Assembly (NCBI GenBank): GCA_017626045.1 | Contig: JAGAJP010000056.1 | Span: 1-64,000 of the forward strand | DNA from: Muribaculaceae bacterium | GTDB taxonomy: Bacteria > Bacteroidota > Bacteroidia > Bacteroidales > Muribaculaceae | Direction of reading: 5' to 3' | DNA: 64,000 nt | Part shown: piece after piece, positions 8,960-17,895 of the stretch | How the letters are laid out: every line of letters begins with the position of its first letter | How positions within the stretch are numbered: the stretch's first letter is position 1 | Program-made: the position numbers and the translations under genes | Notes under the pieces: generated by a model | Database searches by the model: none | What the model saw: only the letters and a program-made list of their open reading frames with translations | Told to the model about the DNA's origin: nothing

Positions 8960-10369
8960 TTAGTTCTGTATTCGGGTCCGTATCCTGTAGTCCATGGGAT
9001 ACAGGTTGTTGCTTCTGTTGCCGTGGTGCTTCATGTAGCCGAGAATGCGGCCGGCGTAGCTTACCGTGACATACCCTTTCGGCGTGCCGTCGGGGAGAGT
9101 TATCGCCTCCCGGCTGAGGTAGAGGAGCGCTTCCTCGCGGGTGAGAGGAATGTCGGGAAACGCTTCCGGCGCAAGAATCCCCGACATGGCGAGATGATGC
9201 GAAGGTATGAGGTCGCGTCCTTTTGTCTCTCCGACCTCTACGCCTGCCGATATTATTCTGACATCGGATGGCAGCATGTCTAAAAGTGCCGCCGAGCCGT
9301 CTCCGAGCGCCAGTATGCGGTTGTCGTGAACCCTCATGGTGCCGAAACCGCCGGTCCATTTCCCTGCGAGTTGCAGAAGTGCCTTGTCAGTAGCCTGGCG
9401 GCTCTCTCTGCCTCCGGTTTTACGGGTTTTCCTGGTTTTTTTCGCACCTCCGATGGATTCCTCTTCAGCAGGTTTGCGGAAGACCGCCACGAAAAGCCCC
9501 TCTCCCTTGGTGAAGCCGGGCATGAAACGCAGACATGGCACATTCCCCTTCACCTCATGCCTTATGCCGTATTTACCGGCATATCCGGTGTCAACAGGCT
9601 CGAGTCCGAATGTGTCGGCAATCCATGATGCGTTGTCTTCGTCTTCGGCGGTGTTGAAGGTGCAGGTGGAGTAGATGAGGTAGCCTCCCGCCGCCGTCAT
9701 CTTCACGGCGGACTCGATTATCTCGCGCTGCAGTGAGGAGCATTGCGCCACGAGGCCCTCGCTCCACTGCGTCCTCGCCGCCTCTTCCTTGCGCATCATG
9801 CCTTCGCCCGAACAGGGTGCGTCGACCGCCACAATGTCGAAATAGCCTTTGAGTGCCGAAAGCCTCGTCACGTCTGATCCGGTGACCACCACTTCCGGAT
9901 ACCCGTATTTCGTAAGATTCTCTTTAAGAATTTTGGCGCGTGACGCCACATACTCGTTGGCGAGCATCACGCTTCCGTCGGGGAGCGCGTTGAGCATCGC
10001 TGTGGTCTTGCCACCGGGCGCCGCGCACAGGTCGGCGACTTTCACGGGCATTCCGTCAGTGAGTTGTCTGACGATTCCCTCGTAGATCATCGAGGATGCG
10101 TCCTGCACATAATACACTCCCGCGTGGAAAAGCGGGTCAAACGTGAAGGCTGGCCTATGCTCAAGGTAGAAACCTGAACCGCACCATTCCACAGGTGTCA
10201 TGCCGGGATACAATGCCTCTGCATCCATGCTCTTGCGGTGGTTGAGCCGGATGGATGTCTCCGGCTCGCTGCCGCTGAGCGTGGCGAGAAGTGTCTCGGC
10301 TGTCTCGGCACCTAATTCTGACTTCATTTCGGCAATGAATACTGCCGGTAAAATTTTCTCTGCAATCAT
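8960..10369 (-). CDS. rsmF: rRNA (cytosine-C5) methyltransferase, RsmF/RsmB type
   Basis: A 469-residue m5C methyltransferase of the NOL1/NOP2/Sun family, likely acting on 16S rRNA. The SAM-binding motif [12 protein letters not shown] is at residues 111-122; the two catalytic cysteines are Cys186 (DAPCSGEG) and Cys236 (YSTCTFN), as in RsmF and RsmB. A C-terminal PUA-like part follows after a Lys/Arg-rich linker near 305-325. It is the first gene of a minus-strand pair with lolD and is divergent from the rsmI-like gene. The split between RsmF and RsmB function is inferred from the C-terminal domain. Confidence 0.88.
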   Translation of the reverse strand: MIAEKILPAVFIAEMKSELGAETAETLLATLSGSEPETSIRLNHRKSMDAEALYPGMTPVEWCGSGFYLEHRPAFTFDPLFHAGVYYVQDASSMIYEGIVRQLTDGMPVKVADLCAAPGGKTTAMLNALPDGSVMLANEYVASRAKILKENLTKYGYPEVVVTGSDVTRLSALKGYFDIVAVDAPCSGEGMMRKEEAARTQWSEGLVAQCSSLQREIIESAVKMTAAGGYLIYSTCTFNTAEDEDNASWIADTFGLEPVDTGYAGKYGIRHEVKGNVPCLRFMPGFTKGEGLFVAVFRKPAEEESIGGAKKTRKTRKTGGRESRQATDKALLQLAGKWTGGFGTMRVHDNRILALGDGSAALLDMLPSDVRIISAGVEVGETKGRDLIPSHHLAMSGILAPEAFPDIPLTREEALLYLSREAITLPDGTPKGYVTVSYAGRILGYMKHHGNRSNNLYPMDYRIRTRIQN

Positions 10370-10405
10370 TTCAACGCAAAATTAGCAAAAATCGCTGGAT
10401 TTTGT

Positions 10406-10413
10406 TAATTTTG
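10406..10413 (+). promoter_or_regulatory. Promoter -7 box abutting the rsmI-like start
   Basis: TAATTTTG at 10406-10413 leaves only five bases (TAGTC) before ATG 10419. A transcript starting at the usual distance would begin at or next to the start codon, so the mRNA would be leaderless or nearly so. The upstream box is weak (TTAG at 10382-10385). Confidence 0.6.
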
Positions 10414-10418
10414 TAGTC

Positions 10419-11171
10419 ATGAAATTTAAAACCGCTTTATATCTTGTGCCTATCCCGATCAGCGAGGCTCCCGTGTCTGACGTGATTCCATCCGGCAATA
10501 TTGAGATACTTAGGCAGTTACGCCATTTTATCGTGGAAAATGTGCGTTCGGCCCGAAGATACCTCCGGCATGTTGACCCCTCTTTCCCGATTGCCGACTG
10601 CACTTTCTCCGTGCTCGACCGCCATACTCCCCCCGAGGAGGTCGCCGATATGCTCAGGCCTTTACGCGACGGGTTCCCGATGGGTGTGATGAGCGAGGCG
10701 GGGTGTCCGGCGGTTGCAGACCCCGGTAGTCATCCGGTGGAGATCGCTCAGCGGGAGGGGCTGACGGTGGTGCCATTGGTAGGTCCGAGTTCCGTGCTTA
10801 TGGCGCTGATGGCATCCGGCTTCAACGGCCAGGGATTCTCGTTTCACGGCTATCTGCCTATCGACGACGCGGATCGCCGCAAGACGATACGGCGACTCGA
10901 GACGGAGTCGGCGTCGCGTCTTATGACGCAGATATTTATCGAGACTCCTTACCGCAACAACCGTATGCTCGACACGCTGGCGCGTACCCTGTCGCCGTCT
11001 ACGATGATATGCGTGGCATGCGACATATCCGATCCGGAGCACGAGCGGATTGAGTCTGCGCAGGCAAGGGAGTGGATGAAGAGGAAATACGATTTTGACA
11101 AGCGTCCGGCGATTTTCCTGATTTACGCCGGAGCCAAGGGTGGCGATGCCCGAAGATATGAAAGAAAATGA
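10419..11171 (+). CDS. SAM-dependent methyltransferase, RsmI/tetrapyrrole-methylase type
   Basis: A 250-residue protein of the tetrapyrrole-methylase (class III) fold. RsmI methylates the ribose of C1402 in 16S rRNA. Visible family elements are the starting strand ALYLVPIPI, MSEAGCPAVADPGS (the SAM-site region), VPLVGPSSVLMALMASGFNGQGFSFHGYLP and FIETPYRN. Compared with classic RsmI the N-terminus diverges, so this is the Bacteroidales 'rsmI-like' branch and the target is less certain. The next gene overlaps it by four bases (ATGA), so the two are cotranslated. Confidence 0.83.
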   Translation: MKFKTALYLVPIPISEAPVSDVIPSGNIEILRQLRHFIVENVRSARRYLRHVDPSFPIADCTFSVLDRHTPPEEVADMLRPLRDGFPMGVMSEAGCPAVADPGSHPVEIAQREGLTVVPLVGPSSVLMALMASGFNGQGFSFHGYLPIDDADRRKTIRRLETESASRLMTQIFIETPYRNNRMLDTLARTLSPSTMICVACDISDPEHERIESAQAREWMKRKYDFDKRPAIFLIYAGAKGGDARRYERK

Positions 11172-12115
11172 GCAGGAAGATTGTTTTCGATGACCAGCCT
11201 GGACTCCCCTTCGAGGAATGGGAGAATCCTTATTCAGACTCAAATACAGATGCGGAGTCTCCCGGGCAGCCGCCCGAGCCCCTGTATTTTTGCTCTTTCG
11301 GAAGCGGCTCAAGCGGCAACAGTTGCTACATAGGGTCGGCAGCCGGAGGCATAATCGTCGATGTTGGTGTGAGGGTAGAGGAGATTGAGGCAGGTCTTGC
11401 ATCCAATGGGGTCAACATGCGCCATGTCAAGGCAATCCTGCTGACCCACGACCATTCAGACCATGTGAAGTATGTCTATTCGATGCTTCGCAACAACAAG
11501 CATATCAAACTGTTCTGTTCAAACCGGGTGCTCAACGGACTTCTCCGCAAGCATTCTATCTCCCGTCGCATAAAGGAATATCATGTGCCTGTGTTTAAGG
11601 AGATTCCGTTCAAAATTCTTGACTTCGAGATTACTGCTTTCGACGTGCCTCACGACGGCACCGACAACATGGGTTTCTCTATCGATTTTCGGGGACGCCG
11701 GTTTGTGGTCGCCACCGACCTCGGAGAGGTCACCGACAGGGCGCACTACTATATGAGCCGCGCCTCATATCTGATGCTCGAGGCGAACTATGACTATAAA
11801 ATGCTCCGTATGGGGCGCTATCCCGAATATCTTAAGGCAAGGATCATGAGCGGCCACGGACATCTCGACAACTGCCAGACTGCCGCGATACTTGCGGAAA
11901 TCGTGAATCCGGCGATGAGCCATGTATTCCTCTGCCATCTGTCGCAAGACAACAACACGCCGCAGATTGCATTGCGGGTGGTGCGCGAGTCGCTGGAGGC
12001 GAGGGGACTGAAGGTAGGGAATGCCGCAGATACTTTCGAAGACCTCAAGGCGGATGTGCAGCTGGCGGTGCTGCCGCGTTTCGGCATGACTCGGTGGTTT
12101 GTGTTCAGGGACTGA
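11168..12115 (+). CDS. MBL-fold metallo-hydrolase (YycJ/WalJ-like)
   Basis: A 315-residue metallo-beta-lactamase-fold hydrolase with the metal motif THDHSDH (residues 93-99) and later HGHLDN and CHLSQDN, as in the YycJ/WalJ group; some members are DNA exonucleases and others have cell-wall roles. The first 37 residues are a charged extension rich in Asp and Pro before the fold begins at LYFCSFGSGSSGN. The start ATG overlaps the stop of the preceding methyltransferase gene by four bases. A nuclease role is inference. Confidence 0.82.
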   Translation: MSRKIVFDDQPGLPFEEWENPYSDSNTDAESPGQPPEPLYFCSFGSGSSGNSCYIGSAAGGIIVDVGVRVEEIEAGLASNGVNMRHVKAILLTHDHSDHVKYVYSMLRNNKHIKLFCSNRVLNGLLRKHSISRRIKEYHVPVFKEIPFKILDFEITAFDVPHDGTDNMGFSIDFRGRRFVVATDLGEVTDRAHYYMSRASYLMLEANYDYKMLRMGRYPEYLKARIMSGHGHLDNCQTAAILAEIVNPAMSHVFLCHLSQDNNTPQIALRVVRESLEARGLKVGNAADTFEDLKADVQLAVLPRFGMTRWFVFRD

Positions 12116-12155
12116 TGTTTAATAGTAGAAACAACTTCTAAAGCAACTTCATTAT

Positions 12156-13484
12156 ATGACTGATGATTCTCAGACGCTTCGTGCTTCTTATCATACACTT
12201 GGCTGCAAGCTGAATTTCTCGGAGACCTCTGCCGTGGCAATGCAGCTTGCCCGCCGCAATGTGGTGAAGGCTCTCCCTGACGAGATCCCCGACATTGTGG
12301 TGGTCAACACCTGCTCCGTCACAGAGGTTGCCGACAAGAAAGGACGGTCGCTCATCCGGAGGCTGCGCAATAAATGGCCTGACGCCACGCTAGTGGTCAC
12401 CGGGTGCTACGCGCAGTTGAAACCGCAGGAAGTGGCGGCAATCGAGGGTGTGGACATGGTGCTGGGCAACGACGAGAAACTCAGGATATCGGAATTTCTC
12501 GAGGAGTGGGAGCGAGACAGGCGCACCCGGATCGCGGTGCATGATTTTCTGGACATAAAGGAGTTCAGAGGCGCATGCGAGCGCGGCGACCGCACACGCT
12601 ACTGGCTGAAGGTGCAGGACGGATGCGATTATTTCTGCACCTATTGCACAATTCCGTTTGCAAGAGGCAGAAGCCGTTCGGGCAATATCGCCGACCTTAC
12701 GGAGGAAGCCCGGAAGGCTGCCGCGGAAGGTGGCCGCGAGATTGTGCTCACCGGTGTCAACGTGGGATGTTTCGGAAAGGATACCGGAGAAAGTTTCATC
12801 GACCTTCTCAAAAGTCTCGACGAGGTGGAGGGGATAGACCGATACCGCATCTCCAGTATCGAGCCCAACCTTCTCACCGAGGAAATAGTGAGGTGGATGG
12901 CGGAGGAAAGCCGCGCCTTTATGCCGAGTTTCCATATTCCGCTGCAGTCGGGGTCGGACGAGGTGCTTCGTCTGATGAACCGTCGCTACGGAACGTCGCT
13001 TTTCGCCGACCGTATAAGTATGATACGCGATTTGATTCCCGATGCCTTTATCGGTGTGGATATAATCGCCGGAGCGAGAGGTGAGACTCAGCAGGAGTGG
13101 GAGAGGAGTTTTGACTTTGCCTCTTCATTGCCGGTGAGTCGATATCACGTGTTCCCGTATTCAGAGCGTCCCGGCACCAAGGCGCTTGATATAGACGGAC
13201 AGGTGCCGCAGGAAGAAAAGCACCGCAGGGTGTCGATGCTGACTGCTCTTAGTGATAAAAAGCTGCGCGATTTTTCAAGACAGTATTTCAATACCGCGAG
13301 AGACGTGCTCTGGGAGCACCCCGACTCGGCGGAGGATGGCGTGATGCATGGCCACACCGACAACTACCTGCATGTCTGTGCCAAGGCAGACGCCTCCCTC
13401 TACAACACTATATCCCCGGCGCTGCTGACCGGTTTCCATCTCGGCGACCCCGAGACCCTTTCAGCAAAAATCCCCAATTACTGA
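12156..13484 (+). CDS. mtaB: tRNA t6A37 methylthiotransferase MtaB
   Basis: A 442-residue radical-SAM methylthiotransferase. MtaB converts t6A to ms2t6A at position 37 of tRNAs reading ANN codons. The UPF0004 domain has its three cluster cysteines (GCKLNF, NTCSVTE, GCYAQL); the radical-SAM triad is Cys-x3-Cys-x2-Cys in GCDYFCTYCTIP, near residues 152-159. The end of the protein (from ~375) is the TRAM-like part, ending with SAKIPNY. The gene is preceded by a 40-base gap holding TAGAAACAACTTC and followed by a short ATTACTA repeat. Confidence 0.92.
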   Translation: MTDDSQTLRASYHTLGCKLNFSETSAVAMQLARRNVVKALPDEIPDIVVVNTCSVTEVADKKGRSLIRRLRNKWPDATLVVTGCYAQLKPQEVAAIEGVDMVLGNDEKLRISEFLEEWERDRRTRIAVHDFLDIKEFRGACERGDRTRYWLKVQDGCDYFCTYCTIPFARGRSRSGNIADLTEEARKAAAEGGREIVLTGVNVGCFGKDTGESFIDLLKSLDEVEGIDRYRISSIEPNLLTEEIVRWMAEESRAFMPSFHIPLQSGSDEVLRLMNRRYGTSLFADRISMIRDLIPDAFIGVDIIAGARGETQQEWERSFDFASSLPVSRYHVFPYSERPGTKALDIDGQVPQEEKHRRVSMLTALSDKKLRDFSRQYFNTARDVLWEHPDSAEDGVMHGHTDNYLHVCAKADASLYNTISPALLTGFHLGDPETLSAKIPNY

Positions 13485-13505
13485 TTACTAATTACTAATT
13501 ACTAA
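13483..13505. repeat. Short AT-rich direct repeat (TGATTACTAATTACTAATTA)
   Basis: ATTACT is repeated three times between the mtaB stop and the next start at 13506. It is an AT-rich intergenic filler of the type seen elsewhere in the window. Confidence 0.5.
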
Positions 13506-14507
13506 ATGCTGTCGGTAGTTATATTGAATTGGAATGGCGTGAGGCTTCTTCGCCAATTTTTGCCGTCGGTGGTGGAAAACACTGTAGGCGACGATGTTGA
13601 GGTGGTGGTGGCGGACAATGGATCCACAGATTCTTCTCCTGCCGTGATTCGTTCGGAGTTTCCGACGGTCAGATTGCTGTGTTTCGATAGGAATTATGGT
13701 TATGCCGCCGGCTACAACAAGGCGATATCGGAGATTGACTCAGAGTTTGTGGTGCTGCTCAATTCCGACGTGGAGACTCCGCCGGGATGGTGGAGGCCAT
13801 TGCTTGATTTCATGAAGGGGAATCCGAAGGTGGGCGCATGCCAGCCTAAAATTAAATCGTGGCGTGACAAGTCTTCATTTGAGTATGCCGGAGCCGCCGG
13901 TGGACTGCTTGACTCTCTCGGTTACCCTTACTGTCGCGGTCGCGTTTTTGACCATCTGGAAAAAGACATGGGGCAATATGACGGAGCCCCTGCCGATATA
14001 GCATGGGCGTCCGGCGCGGCCCTTATGGTCAGACGGGAGGCATATCTGAAAGTCGGAGGGCTTGACGAAAGGTTCTTCGCACACATGGAAGAAATTGATT
14101 TGTGCTGCCGGATGCACAATGCCGGATGGCGTGTATGCTTTGTGCCGGATTCTGAAGTGTTTCATCTCGGTGGAGCTTCCCTTGCCCAGGGTAATCCGAT
14201 GAAGACTTATCTTAATTTCAGAAACAATCTTCTGTTGCTTCTGAAAAACCTTCCCCCGAAAAAAGCGCGGAGCGTCCTCCTGAAGCGCAGGCTGATGGAT
14301 ACTTTGGCGTTCCTTATGTTTCTGGCGAAACTCGATTTCCGCAACGCGGGCTCTGTTGTCAAGGCTCACAGGGATTTCCGACGTATGCGCTCCGCCTACA
14401 GTGAGTTTCCGGAGCGTGATGTGCTCGGCTCCCTTCCCGGTGCCGACAGAAACATAGTTATCGACCGCTATCTGAAAGGAATAAAGACATATACTCCCGG
14501 CAAATGA
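13506..14507 (+). CDS. Family-2 glycosyltransferase (WbbL/rhamnosyltransferase-like)
   Basis: A 333-residue GT-A glycosyltransferase with SVVILNWNGVRLL at the start, ADNGSTDSS (nucleotide site) and LLNSDVETPPGWW, where the Asp-containing motif binds the metal and sugar nucleotide. The motif HMEEIDLCCRMHNAGW (the ED region) is also plain. It resembles dTDP-rhamnosyl and related transferases that build O-antigen or cell-wall glycans. It stands alone among tRNA and nucleotide genes, so acceptor and donor cannot be inferred from context. There is no membrane helix. Confidence 0.85.
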   Translation: MLSVVILNWNGVRLLRQFLPSVVENTVGDDVEVVVADNGSTDSSPAVIRSEFPTVRLLCFDRNYGYAAGYNKAISEIDSEFVVLLNSDVETPPGWWRPLLDFMKGNPKVGACQPKIKSWRDKSSFEYAGAAGGLLDSLGYPYCRGRVFDHLEKDMGQYDGAPADIAWASGAALMVRREAYLKVGGLDERFFAHMEEIDLCCRMHNAGWRVCFVPDSEVFHLGGASLAQGNPMKTYLNFRNNLLLLLKNLPPKKARSVLLKRRLMDTLAFLMFLAKLDFRNAGSVVKAHRDFRRMRSAYSEFPERDVLGSLPGADRNIVIDRYLKGIKTYTPGK

Positions 14508-14557
14508 GGGTGCCGGAAATTTAGACAAATTTTAGAACCTGCATTAATAAAGAGAAG

Positions 14558-15337
14558 ATGAGCAAACTTATACTTGTGAGCAATGACGACGGCTACCTCG
14601 CCAAGGGTGTCAGGGAACTTATGGCAATGCTGTCGGCGTATGGTGAAGTGGTGGCTGTATGTCCCGACAGCGGCCGCAGCGGCCAGTCGATGGCTTTGAC
14701 TTTCGACGCCCCGCTGCGTGTGCGCGAGGAGAAGTCTCCGGTAGCCGGCGCCGGACTGTTCAGTTGCAACGGAACCCCCGTTGACTGCGTCAAGATTTCC
14801 AGATATGCCGTGCTCGACGGCAGAATGCCCGACCTTGTGGTGGCGGGCATCAATCACGGCAGCAACGCTGCTGTCAATGTGTGCTACAGCGGGACGATGG
14901 GGGCGGTGCAGGAGGGATGCTCCTGGGGCGTCCCGGCGATTGGCTTTTCCCTTACGTCGCATAATCCCGACGCCGATTTCAATGCTGTTCGCCCCTCTGT
15001 AGACGCTCTTGTGCCGGCTATCCTTGACAATGGTCTTCCGAAAGGCGTTTTTGTGAACGTGAACGTTCCTCACGATGTTGCGGATGCTCCCATGATGCTG
15101 TGTAGGGAGTGCAAGGCACACTGGAGTGAGGAATACCAAAATTTTGTGGATCCCATGGGAAGGACTTTCTATATGCTTGCGGGACATCTCGTCAACGACG
15201 AGCCGGACTGCGCGGAAACAGACCTCTACGCTCTTGCCCACGGCATGACTTCTGTGGTGGTGGAATGTCTCGACCGCACCGCCACGACGGAGTCCCGACC
15301 TGATTGGCTAAGGCAATTGTTGTCCAAAAAGGAATAA
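14558..15337 (+). CDS. surE: 5'/3'-nucleotidase SurE
   Basis: A 259-residue SurE-family phosphatase, which removes phosphate from nucleoside 5'- or 3'-monophosphates. Metal-binding Asp10 and Asp11 are in VSNDDGY; PDSGRSGQSMALTF and GINHGSNAAVNVCYSGTMGAVQEG are the conserved active-site segments. It is 50 bases after the glycosyltransferase gene and may share its transcript. A weak hairpin with a T run (about 15332-15361) overlaps its end. Confidence 0.92.
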   Translation: MSKLILVSNDDGYLAKGVRELMAMLSAYGEVVAVCPDSGRSGQSMALTFDAPLRVREEKSPVAGAGLFSCNGTPVDCVKISRYAVLDGRMPDLVVAGINHGSNAAVNVCYSGTMGAVQEGCSWGVPAIGFSLTSHNPDADFNAVRPSVDALVPAILDNGLPKGVFVNVNVPHDVADAPMMLCRECKAHWSEEYQNFVDPMGRTFYMLAGHLVNDEPDCAETDLYALAHGMTSVVVECLDRTATTESRPDWLRQLLSKKE

Positions 15338-15384
15338 GATTGCAATTAAAGGGAATCTTTTTAACAATTGTAATATTTTTTTAT

Positions 15385-15578
15385 TAACTTTGCGATGTGA
15401 AAGAAAATACAGTTCACACTGCAAAGACCAATTAATCGTTTCATTGACAATTATTGTTGCATTAGTAAAGTTATGGATTAATAGTTAAATTAGGATTAGG
15501 ACACACGGTGCTTCGCGAAGGATTTCGAGAAGTACTGGAAAAAAGAGATTCGTAGCGATACGAGTCTCTTTTTTCTGT
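15385..15578 (+). ncRNA. Candidate small RNA with promoter and terminator
   Basis: TAACTTTG (15385-15392) is a good -7 box with a weak upstream box. No gene follows, but about 150 bases later a terminator hairpin appears: AAAAGAGATTCGTA (15541-15554), loop GCGA, and its partner with G:U pairs (15559-15572), then a T run. Inside, GGTGCTTC (about 15508-15515) can pair with GAAGTACT (about 15530-15537). An RNA of about 180 nt is expected, between surE and ftsX. The length would suit 6S RNA, but I see no decisive 6S feature. Confidence 0.5.
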
Positions 15579-15724
15579 CGAAGCATGAGATGTGTTGCTG
15601 TAATCTGTTGATATATAGGGTTGAGAGATGCCTTATCCGGACTTTTAGGCTAAAGATTGATATGAAGATGCATTAAGATTGAAAGGAAGAACTATGCGAA
15701 ATTGCTACAAAAATCGTTGAAATA

Positions 15725-15756
15725 CTTGATTTTCGGCTAAAAAATTATTATCTTTG
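15725..15756 (+). promoter_or_regulatory. Bacteroidota-type promoter of ftsX
   Basis: CTTG at 15725-15728 and TATCTTTG at 15749-15756 are 20 bases apart. The promoter precedes ftsX by about 65 bases and probably also drives the downstream genes. Confidence 0.7.
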
Positions 15757-15820
15757 CACAATCTTAGGAGTTGCCCGGCAACTCGAATGTCCGCGAGTCG
15801 GACTGTTTCTGAAAATCTGA

Positions 15821-16702
15821 ATGATGAAGCCACAGAAAGAGGTCAGGATATCCAACTGGGCTGCCCATTTGACTACGGGCGTGAGCGTGACGCTGGCGTT
15901 GCTCACATTGGGTATCATTGCATTGATATGGATAGCGGCGGCAAATGAGTCCCGCCGCGTAATGGAGAAAATTGAAATTAGCGTGATTATGGCGGACTCC
16001 GTTTCCGATAATCGCGCCCTTGAGATATGTGAGGCTATCCGGCAGCAGCCTTTCACCCTTCATGCCGTGTTTATTTCAAAAGAACAGGCGCTCCGCAACT
16101 GGCAGCAGGCTACAGGAGAGGACCTTAAGCGCACCTTCGGCGTGAATCCCCTGTCTCCGGAAGTAGCCTTCACAATCAAAAACGAATACACTTCCTCCAA
16201 GGCTATCTCCAAGATCAAGGATGCCGTGGCAAAGGTTGAAGGCGTTGCCGAGGTCGGTACTCCCGACAATGAAATAATCGAGGCAATGAACGCCAATATC
16301 CGGCGTCTTACGCTCGGTCTGACTATCCTTGCCGCAGTGATGCTGGTGATTTCCTTCGTGCTCATCAACAATACTGTCCGGCTATCGATCTATTCCCGTC
16401 GATTCACTATTCATACCATGCAGCTTGTAGGCGCGACCGACGGCTTCATCCGCAGACCGTTTGTGATGGCAAACGCGCTTGTGGGTGCTTTGTCGGGACT
16501 CGTGGCTTCCGGAATCATAGCGGCCTTTTTTGCCGTGGCTCCCGGACTTGGCCTTGACTCCCTTCAGAGGATGGTGGGATGGTATTCGCTCCTGGCGATG
16601 GCGGGGGCGCTGGTAGTTGTCGGTTCGCTGATCTGCGCCCTTGCGGCGGCTCTCGCCACCACACGCCATCTCGGACAGGATTATGAGGAACTTTTCAAGT
16701 GA
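15821..16702 (+). CDS. ftsX: Cell division permease FtsX
   Basis: A 293-residue FtsX homologue, the membrane partner of the ATPase FtsE, which activates septal peptidoglycan hydrolases. One helix near residues 22-42 is followed by an extracytoplasmic domain (43-160) and three C-terminal helices (about 165-190, 218-240 and 262-285) with LVGATDGFIRRPF between, the typical four-helix layout. No ftsE is adjacent, as is common in Bacteroidota. It is the first gene of a run with the DUF3098 gene, uppP, truB and queA. Two ATGs stand at 15821 and 15824. Confidence 0.88.
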   Translation: MMKPQKEVRISNWAAHLTTGVSVTLALLTLGIIALIWIAAANESRRVMEKIEISVIMADSVSDNRALEICEAIRQQPFTLHAVFISKEQALRNWQQATGEDLKRTFGVNPLSPEVAFTIKNEYTSSKAISKIKDAVAKVEGVAEVGTPDNEIIEAMNANIRRLTLGLTILAAVMLVISFVLINNTVRLSIYSRRFTIHTMQLVGATDGFIRRPFVMANALVGALSGLVASGIIAAFFAVAPGLGLDSLQRMVGWYSLLAMAGALVVVGSLICALAAALATTRHLGQDYEELFK

Positions 16703-16758
16703 TACATTAATGTTTCTACTTATAAATTCGTTTGCAAATTATTCTTTTAGTTGACTAT

Positions 16759-17031
16759 ATGAAATTAAAATTTCCGACCCCGCAGCCCGGAGGCATCAAG
16801 AAAGTCTCCGAAAACCAACGGCCGTTTGGCAAACTTAACTATATCGCTATGGCTGCATGTCTGGCTCTTATCGTAATCGGATTTCTTCTGATGGCAGGCC
16901 CAGGAAGTTCCGTGGAAGGAGGTTTCAACCCCGACATATTCTCGACTCGCCGTATCGTGGTGGGACCGACAGTGGCTTTTCTCGGATTCTTCCTTATGGT
17001 TTTCGCGATTCTTCTGAAACCCAAGAAATAA
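16759..17031 (+). CDS. DUF3098 membrane protein
   Basis: A 90-residue protein with two membrane helices near residues 33-53 and 67-86, matching the small DUF3098 family that lies between ftsX and uppP in many Bacteroidota. The start at 16759 (MKLKFPTP) is chosen over an in-frame ATG at 16732, which would add nine hydrophobic residues and sits close to the ftsX stop. The role is unknown; the conserved neighbourhood suggests the division or lipid-carrier machinery. Confidence 0.8.
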   Translation: MKLKFPTPQPGGIKKVSENQRPFGKLNYIAMAACLALIVIGFLLMAGPGSSVEGGFNPDIFSTRRIVVGPTVAFLGFFLMVFAILLKPKK

Positions 17032-17049
17032 AATATAATAAAATTGACC

Positions 17050-17874
17050 ATGGATTGGTTAGACGCCCTTATTCTCGGCATAGTGCAGGGCCTTGCCGAA
17101 TATCTTCCAATTTCTTCAAGCGGACATCTTGTGATTTTCCGCGAAATACTCGGACTTGAACTTCAGGGCGAGGATGCCCTTCAGTTTGACATTATTCTTC
17201 ATGCCGCCACCGTGCTCAGCACCGTCGTAGTGCTGTGGCCTATGTTTTATGGCCTTTGCAAGAGTTTCTTCACTTTCAAAAAGGATTATAATTTCTGGTA
17301 TGTGATGAAGATTCTTGTAAGCTGCATTCCTGTGGCGATTGTAGGTTTTTTCTTTAAAGACCTTGTGGAGGGAATGTTTACAGGCAATCTTGTGATAGTG
17401 GGAATCTGTCTGCTCGCAACAGCCTGTCTTCTTTCGTTTGCGCATTTCAGCGACCGCCTTCTCGGCAGAAACGGCACGGCAGCCGGAAAAGGCAGGGACA
17501 TAACCTTCGCCGACGCCATCACTATCGGCGTGGCGCAGGCTGTGGCGGTTCTGCCCGGGCTTAGCCGTAGCGGCACCACCATCGCCACCGGTATCCTTAT
17601 AGGCGACAGCAAGGAAAAAGTGGCGTCGTTCTCTTTCCTGATGGTGATAATTCCGATTCTCGGAGAGGCGCTTCTCAGCCTTAAGGATATAATTGCCGGC
17701 GAGGCTGCCGGAGGGGCAGCAGTGCCCGCTTCGTGTCTCGCCATCGGATTTTTCTCAGCCTTTATCGTGGGCTGCGCGGCTTGCAAGTGGATGCTGAGCC
17801 TTGTGAAGAAAGGCAAACTCATATGGTTTGCCGTCTATTGCCTCGTAGTGGCTGTGATCTGTCTTCTTTGGTGA
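17050..17874 (+). CDS. uppP: Undecaprenyl-diphosphatase UppP (BacA)
   Basis: A 274-residue membrane phosphatase that recycles undecaprenyl pyrophosphate to the monophosphate lipid carrier for cell-wall and surface-glycan synthesis. Both family motifs are present: GLAEYLPISSSGHL near residues 14-27 and LPGLSRSGTTIATG near 170-183. About eight helices are expected. The start ATG 17050 is preferred over an in-frame TTG at 17044. It lies 18 bases after the DUF3098 gene and 21 before truB, so one operon is likely. Confidence 0.93.
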   Translation: MDWLDALILGIVQGLAEYLPISSSGHLVIFREILGLELQGEDALQFDIILHAATVLSTVVVLWPMFYGLCKSFFTFKKDYNFWYVMKILVSCIPVAIVGFFFKDLVEGMFTGNLVIVGICLLATACLLSFAHFSDRLLGRNGTAAGKGRDITFADAITIGVAQAVAVLPGLSRSGTTIATGILIGDSKEKVASFSFLMVIIPILGEALLSLKDIIAGEAAGGAAVPASCLAIGFFSAFIVGCAACKWMLSLVKKGKLIWFAVYCLVVAVICLLW

Positions 17875-17895
17875 TATCCCTGACCCCTTTGAGTT

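Noticed and set aside
8946..9359. Extension of lolD upstream to 9359
   Set aside because: The added 138 residues are Arg/His-rich and antisense-like over rsmF; the ABC fold begins at ATG 8945, and rsmF occupies this DNA in another frame.
15385..15578. 6S RNA as a firm call
   Set aside because: Length and position would fit, but I could not draw the long closing helix with a central bubble that defines 6S RNA.
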